Under the pieces are notes generated by a model. It was not told the origin of the DNA. It ran no database searches and saw only the letters and a list, made by a program, of their open reading frames with translations. A DNA stretch of 64,000 nt from Xanthobacteraceae bacterium (GTDB lineage: Bacteria > Pseudomonadota > Alphaproteobacteria > Rhizobiales > Xanthobacteraceae). Location of the stretch: assembly GCA_031291445.1 (NCBI GenBank), contig JARLJA010000152.1:1-64000 (forward strand), in the 5' to 3' direction. Below are positions 54,370 through 63,546 of this stretch, piece after piece. Position numbers and translations under genes: made by a program. How positions within the stretch are numbered: the first letter of the stretch is position 1; the number at the start of each line of letters is the position of its first letter.

Positions 54370-55725
54370 TCAGCCTGCCCGTCCCGGCAGAGCAACGATG
54401 CGCGCGCCGGCGTCACCCGATCGCGCCAGGGTGCGGAACAGGTCGTCGGGCAGATCCTGCCACGGCGCGATTTCCACGACGCGGTGGTTCGCCAGTCCCG
54501 CCGCCTCTGCGGCGAACTTCGCATCGTCCCGCCAGCGACAGAGCGACAGTTCGAGATGGCCGAACCCGCCGCAATCGGCGGTGAAGGCGCGCGTGATCGC
54601 CTCGATGCTGGTGGCCACGGTGCGCGAGCTGCTCACTTCGATGTCGCGAAGGATGACGGTGACACCGTCGCCGGACGGCACCGGCGACTTGATGACGATC
54701 AGCGCGTCCCGCGCGCCGGAGCGGCTCGCCCGTCGCGCGCCGCGCAGCATCGCGGCGAAGCCGGGGTCGGGGCCGAGATCGGCGGTGGTCGTGGGCTGGC
54801 TGTGGGCGATCACCGTCCGATGATGGGCGCGGAGGTCGCCGGCCAGCGCGTGATAGGACCGCGGCAGCCATACGGTGTCGAGTGGGAGCTGCGACGAGGT
54901 CAGGCTCCACGCCTGGTCCAGCGAATACCCTTCCCAGACTGCAGGATAGGACGAGGCAAGATGCTGCCAGTGTCGCAACAGCGCGTCGGCGGCATCCGTC
55001 GCGCCAAAATAGAGGGTCCGCGCGGACATTTCCCACCGGTTCCATTTGTGGACCGCGAAATCGCAGCCGAGGCTCGCCGGCAGCAGCGGTGGTTCGCGTA
55101 GTTCGGCGTCGGCCTCGACGAAAAGCAGCGGTCCGGGGTGACGCCGCCGCATCTCCACGATGAAGTTCGCCTTCTCGTAGCCGAGCAGGCGGTCGCCGAG
55201 CACGGCTTCGATGGGCTCGATGTCGCCATCGAGGCCCAGTGTCGCCAGCGCTCGCCTGAGTCGGCGGCCATGCTGGTCACCGAGGTCGCGCGGATAACAG
55301 GAGATGATGCGGGGCGACGCGCCGCTGCGGCCTGAACCCAGGACCGACCAGTTGACGCCGCCCCACCACATTTCGTGGGGGCCTTCGGCGCCGCATGGAC
55401 CGATGGTGCCGAAGTCGGTGAGCTTGGCTTTCAGGAAATCGAACGCCGGATTCTCGCCGAATGGCATGACCACGGCAGAGCCGGGGTGCAGCGAGCGGTA
55501 GAACAGCTCGGCGCCCGGGCCGGTCGGCGGTTCGACGACAATGACGACGCCGCCGTCGCTGCAGCGGCTTCCATCATTGTCCCTCACCATCGGCTGGCCG
55601 AATTGCGCGACCAGGAAGCAAAGGCGACGGCGCTGCGCGGCGCCGAGCCTGATGTCGTTGGCCCGCAGCAGGCGGTCGAGTTCCGCCTCCATGCCGTCCG
55701 TCAGCACCGTATTGTCCTGCGTCAT
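54370..55725 (-). CDS. Putative glycosyltransferase-like protein
   Basis: 451 residues, soluble. The central part has the look of a nucleotide-sugar transferase: GYEKANFIVEMRRRHPGP, LLFVEADAELREPPLL (a DxD-like acidic turn after a hydrophobic strand), then GCDFAVHKWNRWEMSARTLYFG, YSLDQAWSLTSSQLPLDTVWLP. The family is not one I can name. The N-terminal 110 residues and C-terminal 130 residues are unrecognised. It lies 25 bp upstream of the formyltransferase-like gene and 57 bp downstream of the HAD gene, all on the minus strand. Its place beside flagellar genes suggests a role in flagellin or surface-glycan assembly. Confidence 0.6.
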   Translation of the reverse strand: MTQDNTVLTDGMEAELDRLLRANDIRLGAAQRRRLCFLVAQFGQPMVRDNDGSRCSDGGVVIVVEPPTGPGAELFYRSLHPGSAVVMPFGENPAFDFLKAKLTDFGTIGPCGAEGPHEMWWGGVNWSVLGSGRSGASPRIISCYPRDLGDQHGRRLRRALATLGLDGDIEPIEAVLGDRLLGYEKANFIVEMRRRHPGPLLFVEADAELREPPLLPASLGCDFAVHKWNRWEMSARTLYFGATDAADALLRHWQHLASSYPAVWEGYSLDQAWSLTSSQLPLDTVWLPRSYHALAGDLRAHHRTVIAHSQPTTTADLGPDPGFAAMLRGARRASRSGARDALIVIKSPVPSGDGVTVILRDIEVSSSRTVATSIEAITRAFTADCGGFGHLELSLCRWRDDAKFAAEAAGLANHRVVEIAPWQDLPDDLFRTLARSGDAGARIVALPGRAG

Positions 55726-55782
55726 GCCCGCTTCATCCCTCGCAGGCTTGAACGAGCGATGCCGCCGGATCAGGCGTCCAAA

Positions 55783-58278
55783 TCACGTCGCCAGCGCCGC
55801 CGCATCGAAGGGACGGGCGATCGCCGCCCAGAGGCCGCAGTCGGCGCCGCCGTTGCGGGAGGCGAGAATGCGATCGTGGCTGAGCGAGGTCAGTGCGACG
55901 CTGTAGATCGCGATCTCGTCGGCCGGAGGATCGACCGGGACCAGCACGCAGGCGTCGTCGTCGTGGGCGCGATAGTGGCGGCCCGACCAGTCGAGGCCGG
56001 CGCCGGCCAGCCGATGCTCCGCGACGCCGGTGGTCTCCGCGTTCTTCGCGGCGTCCGCGATGGTCTTGCCGGTCTGAACGGCGACGCCGTGAAGAATTCC
56101 TTCGCGGGCGATCCTGCCGAGCGGCAACGCGATCGTGGTCACCGCCATGGCACGCGACAGCGGGATGCGCAGGCGCAGGTCGCCAAGCCCGGTGCGATAG
56201 ACGGTGACGGGCTGGAGCGACGCGCCGCCGTCGGCGGCGAACAGGCCGATCCGCAGCGTGCCGCACGGCGCCTCCTCGAACACGTCGGGTGGCAGCCGGT
56301 TGGCGCCGAACAGCGTGTAGAGGTAGGAATGGGCGGGCGACAGCGTCGCGAAGCTGCCGGCGAGCCACATCGGCGGCGCCGGCGCGGCGCAGACGGCGCA
56401 CAGGCCGCGCGCGATCACCAGGTTCCTGACGAAAGTACCGTCGAGCATCGGCGCCAGCGCATGGGTGCCGAGATTGACGTCGTGTCTGAAACCGCCGAAC
56501 AGCACGAGTTCGTCGTCGTCGGGCAGCAGCAGCAAGCGCCCCAGCGTCGCCGCGCTCCATCGCGCCGCGACGTCGAGCGCGACAAAGGGCTGCAGCGCGT
56601 AGTCGCGGGCGAGGTCGCCGGCCCGCCCCGCGAAGGCCAATGCGCCGGCCTGAATGTCGCGAGCGAGCGCGATCTGCCCGGCCGGACGCGGATCGATCTC
56701 GCGCAGCACCGCGCCCCCGCGATAGTCTCGCACCGAGCCGTCCGGCGCGCAGCAGATCTGCTCGAGCAGCGCGACGTTGCGGATCAGCATCCGCTTGACG
56801 TGAGGCGAGACCACCAGATCGGAAATCAGCCCCTCGGCGCTGTCGCCGTCGGTAATGTCGTCGAAGGCATCGTCCAGCGTCAGCAGATAGGCGCCATGGA
56901 TGCGGACGGCGATGCCGAGGCGGTCGAAGATGCGCCGCAGCGCCTTCTGCACGCTGGCCGAATAGCCGAGATCGGCGAGAACCAGATCGGTGCAGGCGTC
57001 GAAGCCGGGGATGGCCTTGCGCAGGTAGACCAGCAGGCGCTCGCGCATGCCGGCGGCGACGTCCGCGATCTGACGCGCATCCATCAGATCGGGCAGCGCG
57101 TCGGCGAGGTCACGGCCGGTGGCAATGCCGTCGGGAAACCTGGCGAAGAACGCCGCGACCGCCGGCGGCAGGATCTTGACGATGTCCGTGAAGGTGGCGG
57201 CGTCGATCTTCGTGACCTTGCCGAAGAGCTCGATCAGCGGCTCGAGCGTATCGGCCGACCCGACCAGGCTGACGCGGCGATTGATCTCGAGATAGGCGGC
57301 GGTGTCGCCATGCGCCTGTTGCCAGATGCGGTGCGACAGGAAGCCGTCGCGACCGAGAAAGCCGACGGCCACCCGCGCTCCGGCCCCGATGAGCTGAGCG
57401 CGCCGCGCCGTGACGAAGGCGTCGAATGCGGTCATCACGGGACCCAGCACGGTCATGCCGATGGAGAAGCCGGCGGACGTCTCGGCATTCTGTGCCGCCA
57501 CCATCCGGCGCAACGTGCGCGCGCCGTGATCGAGGCGCGAGAGCCGGTCCGGGCACAACAGTTCGAATACCGCCGCCTCGCGCTGCAGCTTCGACGCGAG
57601 CGCGGCGCTCGCCTGCGGATAGTAGCGGGGGCGGATGCCGTGGCGTCGGGCGCCTTTGATATCCGCCTTCTCGTTGTCGCCGACGTGGAACGACGTCGCT
57701 GCGTCGATCTGCTGTTCCGACAGGTATGTCGCGAACAGGGTTTCGCTCTTGCTGGTGCCGCTGTCGCATGAGGCGTAGAGGAAATCCCAGGTCAGCCCGG
57801 GGCTGCAAGCCAGCAAGAGACGACCGAGCTGTTCGCGGCTCCAGTAGGTGTCCGATATGAAGCCGACACGGTGGCCGGCGCGCTTCATGTCGAGATATTG
57901 CCGGAGCATTTCCGGATTTGCGCGGCAAAGCTCGAGTTCGGCGCGGAATTCGGTTTCAGCGAGATCGTCGAGCGCGCCGCGATCGAGGCCGAACAGCCTG
58001 AACGGAAAATAGGAATAGACGTCGACGATGTGCACTTCCATCGAGCCGCAACGATCCTTCGCCGCGCGGCGCGCGCGCGCCTCGGCCTGGACCCGATGCT
58101 GAACGAAACTATTGGATACGTTCGGACACGTTTTTGAAATGTCCGAAAGCTCGTAAGTCCTTTCAAATACGCCATCCGGCGTCGTGCAGGCGCGCACCAG
58201 AAACGTATCGAAAACATCGAACGAGCAGGCAGAAACACTCCGCGCTCGACGCGCCGCGTCGATCGATGCGATCGTCAT
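55783..58278 (-). CDS. Large HAD-superfamily protein (COG5610-like), probable glycan locus
   Basis: 831 residues from ATG 58278; the upstream extension to 58515 is Arg-rich and unsupported. The N-terminal HAD-like domain has motif I as SFDVFDTFLVR (D-x-F-D-T), an insertion, SDTYWSREQLGRLL as motif II and FHVGDNEKADIKGARRHG as motif III/IV, within the first 230 residues. The remaining 600 residues are unrecognised, with a region VAVGFLGRDGFLSHRIWQQAHG that may be a second phosphatase-like lobe. Large HAD proteins of this sort accompany glycosyltransferases in polysaccharide loci. It heads the minus-strand trio and is divergent from the ECF sigma gene. Confidence 0.7.
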   Translation of the reverse strand: MTIASIDAARRARSVSACSFDVFDTFLVRACTTPDGVFERTYELSDISKTCPNVSNSFVQHRVQAEARARRAAKDRCGSMEVHIVDVYSYFPFRLFGLDRGALDDLAETEFRAELELCRANPEMLRQYLDMKRAGHRVGFISDTYWSREQLGRLLLACSPGLTWDFLYASCDSGTSKSETLFATYLSEQQIDAATSFHVGDNEKADIKGARRHGIRPRYYPQASAALASKLQREAAVFELLCPDRLSRLDHGARTLRRMVAAQNAETSAGFSIGMTVLGPVMTAFDAFVTARRAQLIGAGARVAVGFLGRDGFLSHRIWQQAHGDTAAYLEINRRVSLVGSADTLEPLIELFGKVTKIDAATFTDIVKILPPAVAAFFARFPDGIATGRDLADALPDLMDARQIADVAAGMRERLLVYLRKAIPGFDACTDLVLADLGYSASVQKALRRIFDRLGIAVRIHGAYLLTLDDAFDDITDGDSAEGLISDLVVSPHVKRMLIRNVALLEQICCAPDGSVRDYRGGAVLREIDPRPAGQIALARDIQAGALAFAGRAGDLARDYALQPFVALDVAARWSAATLGRLLLLPDDDELVLFGGFRHDVNLGTHALAPMLDGTFVRNLVIARGLCAVCAAPAPPMWLAGSFATLSPAHSYLYTLFGANRLPPDVFEEAPCGTLRIGLFAADGGASLQPVTVYRTGLGDLRLRIPLSRAMAVTTIALPLGRIAREGILHGVAVQTGKTIADAAKNAETTGVAEHRLAGAGLDWSGRHYRAHDDDACVLVPVDPPADEIAIYSVALTSLSHDRILASRNGGADCGLWAAIARPFDAAALAT

Positions 58279-58789
58279 CGTAAAAAATCCCAGCCGCTCC
58301 GATGCGATCAACGTTCGCGTACGGGAATTCAGGCGCGTATTCGCGAAATAATTCGCGCGCGAGTCAAAAACGCGCGCGGTGCGACTGACAGAGTCGAAAA
58401 ATACGATAACGTCGGATCGGTGATTCGGAAGATTTTGCCGGGTGCGACATCGTCTGGCGCGAGTCGCGATCCGCGAAGACGGATTACCCGCATGCCCTGT
58501 GCATGCTCGCGTCAAACTGTCTGAGTGCGCGTAGCCGCAGCGTTTTCCGCTGCGATCGTCTGCTCCGGATGAAGGGTCCCGCGATGCCGAGCGTTAGCGC
58601 CGACCGTTGCCGAAGCTTTCCTCCGCGTCCACGCGATCGGCAGCTTTTGCCGGTCAGTCGGCAAGAAATTCCTCCTAAGATGCTGAAAAATAACGAAAAA
58701 ACTTCGCCCGAAATCCTCGGCGGTCCCGTTCAAGACCTGGAAGCCGCGTGGCATCTGCGCCATCGGCGTTGCGGGTTGGAGATGAAGGG
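58279..58789. other. Divergent intergenic region, HAD gene / sigma factor gene
   Basis: 511 bp without a supported gene. It is locally AT-rich next to the HAD start (TAAAAAATC, AATAATTCGCG) and again at 58680-58710 (GAAAAATAACGAAAAAAC), so promoters for both directions are expected. A palindrome CGGCAGCTTTTGCCG lies at about 58629-58643. A plus-strand frame of 96 codons (58503-58793) has no ribosome-binding site and Arg/Ser-rich, shadow-like composition. Confidence 0.45.
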
Positions 58790-59494
58790 ATGAGCTACGC
58801 GCTTGATATCTGGGCTCCCGCCGAGATCGAGATCGCCAAGGCCGCAACCGCGCCGATCGACGCCGCGGCGTCGTGGAGCGAGGCCGTCACCACCGTCCCG
58901 GACGGCGCCCCGGCGGCAGTCGAGGCGCTCTTCGACGAAGACAAGGAGCTTCTGGATCGTCTCGCCGCCGACGACGAGAGCGCGTTTCGTCTCCTGGTCG
59001 AGCGCCACATCGACCGCGCCTACGCCATCGCGTTGCGCATCGTCCGCAACGCGGCCGACGCGGAGGACGTGGTTCAGGACACCATGCTCAAGGTCTGGAC
59101 CCAGCGCGGGCGCTGGCAGCACGGCCGCGCCAAATTCTCGACCTGGCTCTACCGGGTCATCAGCAATCGCTGCATCGATCTGCGCCGCAAGCCCCGCAAC
59201 GAGAACGTCGATGCGGTGCCCGAAGTCGCCGACACGCAGCCCGACGCCAGCAGCATTCTCGAGCGCAGCCAGGCCAGCGGCCTGCTGGAGGCGGCGATGC
59301 AGCGCCTGCCCGAGCAGCAGCGCGTCGCGGTCATCCTCTCCTATCACGAGAACATGAGCAACGGCGAGATCGCCGAGGTCATGGACACCACGATCGCCGC
59401 CGTCGAGTCGCTGCTGAAGCGAGGACGCCAGCAGTTGCGCGAAATGCTGCGACGGCACGAGCGCGACATCCGCGGCGCGTTTACCGATCGCTAA
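58790..59494 (+). CDS. ECF-type RNA polymerase sigma factor
   Basis: 234 residues. Region 2 (DESAFRLLVERHIDRAYAIALRIV; NAADAEDVVQDTMLKVW; FSTWLYRVISNRCIDLRRK) and region 4 (AMQRLPEQQRVAVILSYHENMSNGEIAEVMDTTIAAVESLLKRGRQQLRE) are complete. The 55-residue acidic N-terminal extension is longer than usual. GGAG lies 8 nt before ATG 58790. Genes of this type in Bradyrhizobium relatives are usually followed directly by a small membrane protein that looks like their regulator. Here that partner-like gene is found at 62855, after three flagellar genes. Control of the flagellin locus by this sigma factor is a reasonable but untested idea. Confidence 0.88.
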   Translation: MSYALDIWAPAEIEIAKAATAPIDAAASWSEAVTTVPDGAPAAVEALFDEDKELLDRLAADDESAFRLLVERHIDRAYAIALRIVRNAADAEDVVQDTMLKVWTQRGRWQHGRAKFSTWLYRVISNRCIDLRRKPRNENVDAVPEVADTQPDASSILERSQASGLLEAAMQRLPEQQRVAVILSYHENMSNGEIAEVMDTTIAAVESLLKRGRQQLREMLRRHERDIRGAFTDR

Positions 59495-59638
59495 CCATAA
59501 AATCCTGCTTCCAGGAAATTGGCCGCCTGATCGCGGCCCGTCGCTCCGTTTGAACGCTCAGACGGGGCTGGATCCGCGTCGTCGCTCGTCGTCACCCGCG
59601 ATGCGGCATGTCATGCCCATCAGTACAGGAGCCTTCTC

Positions 59639-60463
59639 ATGCCCGTGATTTCGACCAACACCGCCGCCGACTCCGCGGTGCGCTACCTCAATATCAACTC
59701 CGCCCAGGAGTCCAGCGCGCTTTCCAAGCTGTCGAGCGGCTCGCGCATCACCTCGGCGTCCGACGACGCCGCCGGTCTCGCGATCTCGACCCGCATCTCG
59801 TCGGACGTCACCACGCTGCAGCAGGCCGCGACCAACGCCTCGCAGGCGACCTCGATCCTGCAGACCGCCGACGGCGGCGCCTCCAACATCAGCGACATCC
59901 TGGCCCGGATGAAGTCACTGGCGTCGGAATCGTCATCCGGCACCGTGACCGACTCCAGCCGCGCCTACATCAATTCGGAATTCTCGCAGCTCTCGAGCGA
60001 AATCGACTCGATCGCCACCGGCACCCGCTACAGCGGCCAGAGCCTGCTGGACGGCTCGAGTTCCTTCGCGTCCGGCGTCTCGGTGCTGGTCGGCTCCTCG
60101 GCGACCGACACCATCACCATCCAGCTGTCGAGCCTGAAAGCGTCGTCGCTCGGCGTGTCGTCGCTCGACGTCAGCACCCAGTCGGGAGCGACCTCGGCGC
60201 TGACCGCGCTGGATACGGCGATCAACACCGTTTCGAGCGCCCGGGCCAATATCGGTGCCCAGGAGTCGCGCTTCAACTTCAGCTCCGATTCGATCTCGAC
60301 CCAGACCCAGAACCTGAAGTCGGCGAACTCCGCGATCACGGACGTCGACATCGCGTCCGAGCAGGCGACGCTGTCCTCGGCCGAAGTCAAGACCCAGGCC
60401 GCGGTGTCGGCCGAAACTGCGGCCAACCAGATGCCGCAGTACCTGCTCAAGCTGCTCGGCTGA
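59639..60463 (+). CDS. fliC: Flagellin
   Basis: A 274-residue flagellin, short for the family, so the variable D2/D3 domains are nearly absent. The conserved N-terminal D0/D1 part (VISTNTAADSAVRYLNINS; LSSGSRITSASDDAAGLAIS) and C-terminal part (SARANIGAQESRFNF; ITDVDIASEQATLSSAEVKT; QMPQYLLKLLG) are intact, including the last Leu-rich residues that pack in the filament core. Composition is rich in Ser/Thr, with many possible O-glycosylation sites. AGGAG lies 8 nt before the ATG. It is exported by the flagellar type III system and capped by FliD, encoded next. Confidence 0.95.
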   Translation: MPVISTNTAADSAVRYLNINSAQESSALSKLSSGSRITSASDDAAGLAISTRISSDVTTLQQAATNASQATSILQTADGGASNISDILARMKSLASESSSGTVTDSSRAYINSEFSQLSSEIDSIATGTRYSGQSLLDGSSSFASGVSVLVGSSATDTITIQLSSLKASSLGVSSLDVSTQSGATSALTALDTAINTVSSARANIGAQESRFNFSSDSISTQTQNLKSANSAITDVDIASEQATLSSAEVKTQAAVSAETAANQMPQYLLKLLG

Positions 60464-60472
60464 CGATCGATA

Positions 60473-60501
60473 GCCCGGGCCGGCACGACGCCGGCCCGGG
60501 C
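60473..60501 (+). terminator. Very stable hairpin between fliC and fliD
   Basis: GCCCGGGCCGGC (60473-60484) pairs perfectly with GCCGGCCCGGGC (60490-60501) over 12 GC pairs with loop ACGAC. Only GTTC follows, so it is a weak intrinsic terminator. It could act as an attenuator or mRNA-stabilising stem that keeps flagellin output above that of fliD. Confidence 0.65.
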
Positions 60502-60524
60502 GTTCTCGCGACGGAGCCGCCGCC

Positions 60525-62252
60525 ATGACGGTAAGCAGCGCCACTTCGAGCACCACCGGGACGACGACCTCGTCCTCATCGTCGACGTCATCGGCTTCCT
60601 CGACGTCGGCCGAATCGGTGACGACCTCCGGCACGACCAATTCGACGAGCGTCGACTGGACCGCGCTGATCAATTCCGAGGTCAACGCCAAGCTGGCACA
60701 GGCGACCTCGATCTCGACGACGATTACCGCCAACGAGGCCAAGATCTCGGCGTACCAGACGCTGCAAACCGATCTCAGCACCCTGGCGTCGGGACTGTCC
60801 TCGCTCAGCACTTCGATCGTCAATTCGCTGGCGACCAATGCCTTCGCGACCCGTTCGGCAACCATCAGTTCGACCGGCGACGTCAGCGCGTCGTCGGCGC
60901 TGTCCATGACGGTCGACAACGGAGCCGCGACCGGCGACCACACCCTGCAGGTCAGCCAGATCGCAACGGCCCAGAAGGTGATCGGTACTTCGCAGTCGAG
61001 CGAGACGTCCGAACTCGGCTATTCCGGGACATTCACGCTTGGGCTGGTCGGCGGCAGCACCGCTTCGATCAGCGTGACCAGCACCATGACGCTGCAGGAC
61101 GTGGTCGACACCATCAACGCCCAGACCTCGACCACCGACGTCCAGGCCTCTATCGTCCAGGTCTCGAGCGGGTCCTACGAAATGGTGCTGACCGGCACCC
61201 AGGACGCCGCCAATATCAGCTATTCGAGCAGCTCGGGCGACGACGTTCTCAACAAGCTCGGCGTCACCGACAGCTCCGGATCGTTTTCCGACGTCCTGCA
61301 GGCCGCGCAACCGGCCAAATTCACCCTCGACGGCATCTCGATGACGCGCAACACCAACGAAGTCTCGGACGTGCTCACCGGCGTGACCTTCAACCTGCTG
61401 CAGGCGACGCCGAGCGGGACGACACTGAACGTCAGCATCGGGACCGATACCAGCCAGATCTCGTCGGCGCTGCAGACCTTCGTCACCAATTACAACGCCT
61501 ATCGTGACGCGGTGATCGCCCAGCAGGCGACCGGCTCGGACGGCACGGCTTCATCGAGCGCGGTACTGTTCGGCGACGGCACCATGCGCGACATCACCAA
61601 CCAGCTCGAGGCGGCGCTCGACACCTCGGTCGGCGGACTGTCGATGAGTGATCTGGGACTATCCTTCAACAGCTCCAACGAACTGCAACTCGATACCAGC
61701 ACCCTGTCGTCGGTCCTATCCTCCAACCTCAGCGGGGTGACGACGCTGCTGTCGGCGCAGACCACGACGTCGTCGAGCCAGCTCAGCGTCGTGGATACCG
61801 GGACCTCGCCGACGTCGTTCACGCTCGACGTGGCGGTGGATTCGTCCGGTGCCCTGACGTCGGCGTCGGTCGGCGGCGACAGCTCGTTGTTTACGGTCAG
61901 CGGGACCAGCATCATCGGCAAGTCCGGCACCATCTATGCGGGAATGGCCTTCACCTACAGCGGTTCGACCTCGCAGTCGATCACGGTGACTTCGACCTCG
62001 GGGATTGCGTCGCAGATCTACCAGATCGCCAACAGCAATTCGACCAGCACCGGATCGCTGCAGACGCTGATCACCAACCTGCAGTCGCGGGACACCGACC
62101 TTCAGACCCAGGTCAACGACATCGACAGCGCTGCGGCGACGTTCAAGACCCAGCTGCAGACCGAATACGCGAAATACCAGTCCGCGATCGAAACCGCCAA
62201 CAACACGCTGACCTATCTCAATGATTTGCTCAATTCGAAGTCGAGTGGCTGA
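60525..62252 (+). CDS. fliD: Flagellar hook-associated protein 2 (filament cap) FliD
   Basis: 575 residues. After a Ser/Thr-rich N-terminal stretch comes the FliD N domain (SVDWTALINSEVNAKLAQATSI; NEAKISAYQTLQTDLSTLASGL), a beta-rich middle, and the C domain ending in a coiled coil (LQTLITNLQSRDTDLQTQVNDI; YAKYQSAIETANNTLTYLNDLLNS). FliD forms the cap that folds flagellin subunits at the filament tip. The first 40 residues (MTVSSATSSTTGTTTSSSSS and on) are an unusual low-complexity tail. GGAG precedes the ATG. Its stop overlaps the fliS start (TGATG). Confidence 0.93.
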   Translation: MTVSSATSSTTGTTTSSSSSTSSASSTSAESVTTSGTTNSTSVDWTALINSEVNAKLAQATSISTTITANEAKISAYQTLQTDLSTLASGLSSLSTSIVNSLATNAFATRSATISSTGDVSASSALSMTVDNGAATGDHTLQVSQIATAQKVIGTSQSSETSELGYSGTFTLGLVGGSTASISVTSTMTLQDVVDTINAQTSTTDVQASIVQVSSGSYEMVLTGTQDAANISYSSSSGDDVLNKLGVTDSSGSFSDVLQAAQPAKFTLDGISMTRNTNEVSDVLTGVTFNLLQATPSGTTLNVSIGTDTSQISSALQTFVTNYNAYRDAVIAQQATGSDGTASSSAVLFGDGTMRDITNQLEAALDTSVGGLSMSDLGLSFNSSNELQLDTSTLSSVLSSNLSGVTTLLSAQTTTSSSQLSVVDTGTSPTSFTLDVAVDSSGALTSASVGGDSSLFTVSGTSIIGKSGTIYAGMAFTYSGSTSQSITVTSTSGIASQIYQIANSNSTSTGSLQTLITNLQSRDTDLQTQVNDIDSAAATFKTQLQTEYAKYQSAIETANNTLTYLNDLLNSKSSG

Positions 62253-62674
62253 TGACACAGAATTCAATGACCTACCGCGCCAACCAGGCCTATCGTAGCG
62301 CTGCCGTCGCGGTTCCGCCGCTCAAGGCCATGGTGATGCTCTACGGTGGCGCGATCATCTTCCTGCAAAAGGCGCTGGATGCCCACGAGGCCCGTCGTTT
62401 CGAGGAGGGCCACGACTACCTGATGCGGGCGACCGCCATCCTCCGCGGCCTGAGCCATCATCTCGACTTCGAGCGCGGCGGCGACATGGCCGATCGCCTC
62501 TATCGGACCTACAATGCGCTGATCCTGGCGTGCCTGCGCTCCTATGGCCGGCCCCACGCCCGGGACAGCTTCCGGCGAATCATCGCCAGCCTCGCCGAAC
62601 TGCGCGATGCGTGGCAGTTCGTCGACATGACCGCGGCCAAGCCCGGAAAGGCCGATTCGGCCACCCGACGCTGA
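62252..62674 (+). CDS. fliS: Flagellin export chaperone FliS
   Basis: A 140-residue helical protein of normal FliS length with the family start YRANQAYRSAAVAVPPLKAMVMLYGGAIIFLQKAL and the later helices AILRGLSHHLDF and ADRLYRTYNALILACL. FliS binds the C-terminus of flagellin in the cytoplasm, keeping it unpolymerised until export. Translation is coupled to fliD by the TGATG overlap. The C-terminal tail (AAKPGKADSATRR) is basic and probably disordered. Confidence 0.93.
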   Translation: MTQNSMTYRANQAYRSAAVAVPPLKAMVMLYGGAIIFLQKALDAHEARRFEEGHDYLMRATAILRGLSHHLDFERGGDMADRLYRTYNALILACLRSYGRPHARDSFRRIIASLAELRDAWQFVDMTAAKPGKADSATRR

Positions 62675-62854
62675 GCCCGGAAGCCGCCCCGGCCGACCCG
62701 AATCGCCGAGCTGGTTGTGCTTTCACGCAATAGTACCGTCGTCGGCGCCGCGCCGGCGGCGGCCGCCCGCGCTCGACGATCCACTGGAAATCGATTTCCG
62801 CCTCGCCGCAAATGCTCTATGACAGCAGTGGCGGATGGCGGGATTGCGCGCGCG

Positions 62855-63256
62855 ATGGACATTGCGGAGTTCGAGGATCTGATCGATCGGCTGGGGGAGG
62901 ATCTGTCCCGCTGGCCCGCCGGCCAACGCCAGGCTGCCGAGGAGCTTGTCGCATCGTCCACCGCGGCGCGGGGGCTGTATGAGGAAGCGCAGGCGCTGCG
63001 CCGGGCGCTGGCCGGTCCGCCGGTACGTGCACCGGCCGGGCTCGCCGACCGCATCGTCGCCGCGGCCGGCGAACTCGAGAAGGAGGCCGCGTCGCGCGGC
63101 GAGGGCGAGACAGCCGATGAACCCGCGGCGCTTGCTCACCCCGGCAGCGTCCTGCCGGCGTTGCTGCTGGTGATCTGCCTGTTGCCGGCGCTCGCCGCGC
63201 CGGAGCCGCAGCGCGCGCAACCCCATGGCGCCTCCCCCATCGGCGTGATGCTCTGA
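62855..63256 (+). CDS. Single-span membrane protein, probable ECF sigma partner
   Basis: 133 residues from ATG 62855 (homologues begin MxIAEFE); in-frame ATG 62819 is an alternative, and neither has a good ribosome-binding site. The cytoplasmic part (EFEDLIDRLGEDLSRWPAGQ; VRAPAGLADRIVAAAGELE) resembles the short proteins usually encoded immediately after ECF sigma genes in Bradyrhizobium relatives. One hydrophobic helix (VLPALLLVICLLPALAA) and a short periplasmic tail follow. I infer an anti-sigma-like role for the factor at 58790. It lacks the classic zinc-binding HxxxCxxC of ZAS anti-sigmas, so the mechanism would differ. Confidence 0.6.
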   Translation: MDIAEFEDLIDRLGEDLSRWPAGQRQAAEELVASSTAARGLYEEAQALRRALAGPPVRAPAGLADRIVAAAGELEKEAASRGEGETADEPAALAHPGSVLPALLLVICLLPALAAPEPQRAQPHGASPIGVML

Positions 63257-63546
63257 TTGATTCGGTCGCACCTCCCGGATCTCCGCCTTAGCGACTTCTG
63301 ACACCCCATTTTCGGCGCGGTCGTTCCGGTGCGCGGTCGTGCGCGCCGTCATCCGGTCGCGGCCCGCTCACCTGCGCCACCGCAACGCGCGAGCGGCAAA
63401 TTCTGCCGAGTAATCAAACGATTCCGCGGACGTGATTCCGCGCCTGAATTCGCCGCGCCACGCGTTTCATCGGCGAAGGACAATCAGCGACTTCTCCTGC
63501 CAACGCGTTCCGTCGCACGCCGCGACGAAGGACGCCGGAGCTTGCC

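Noticed and set aside
58629-58643. A possible sigma-54 promoter (GGCAGCTTTTGC) before the flagellar sigma gene
   Set aside because: The GG and GC elements are 8 bp apart instead of the required 10, and the sequence is a simple palindrome.
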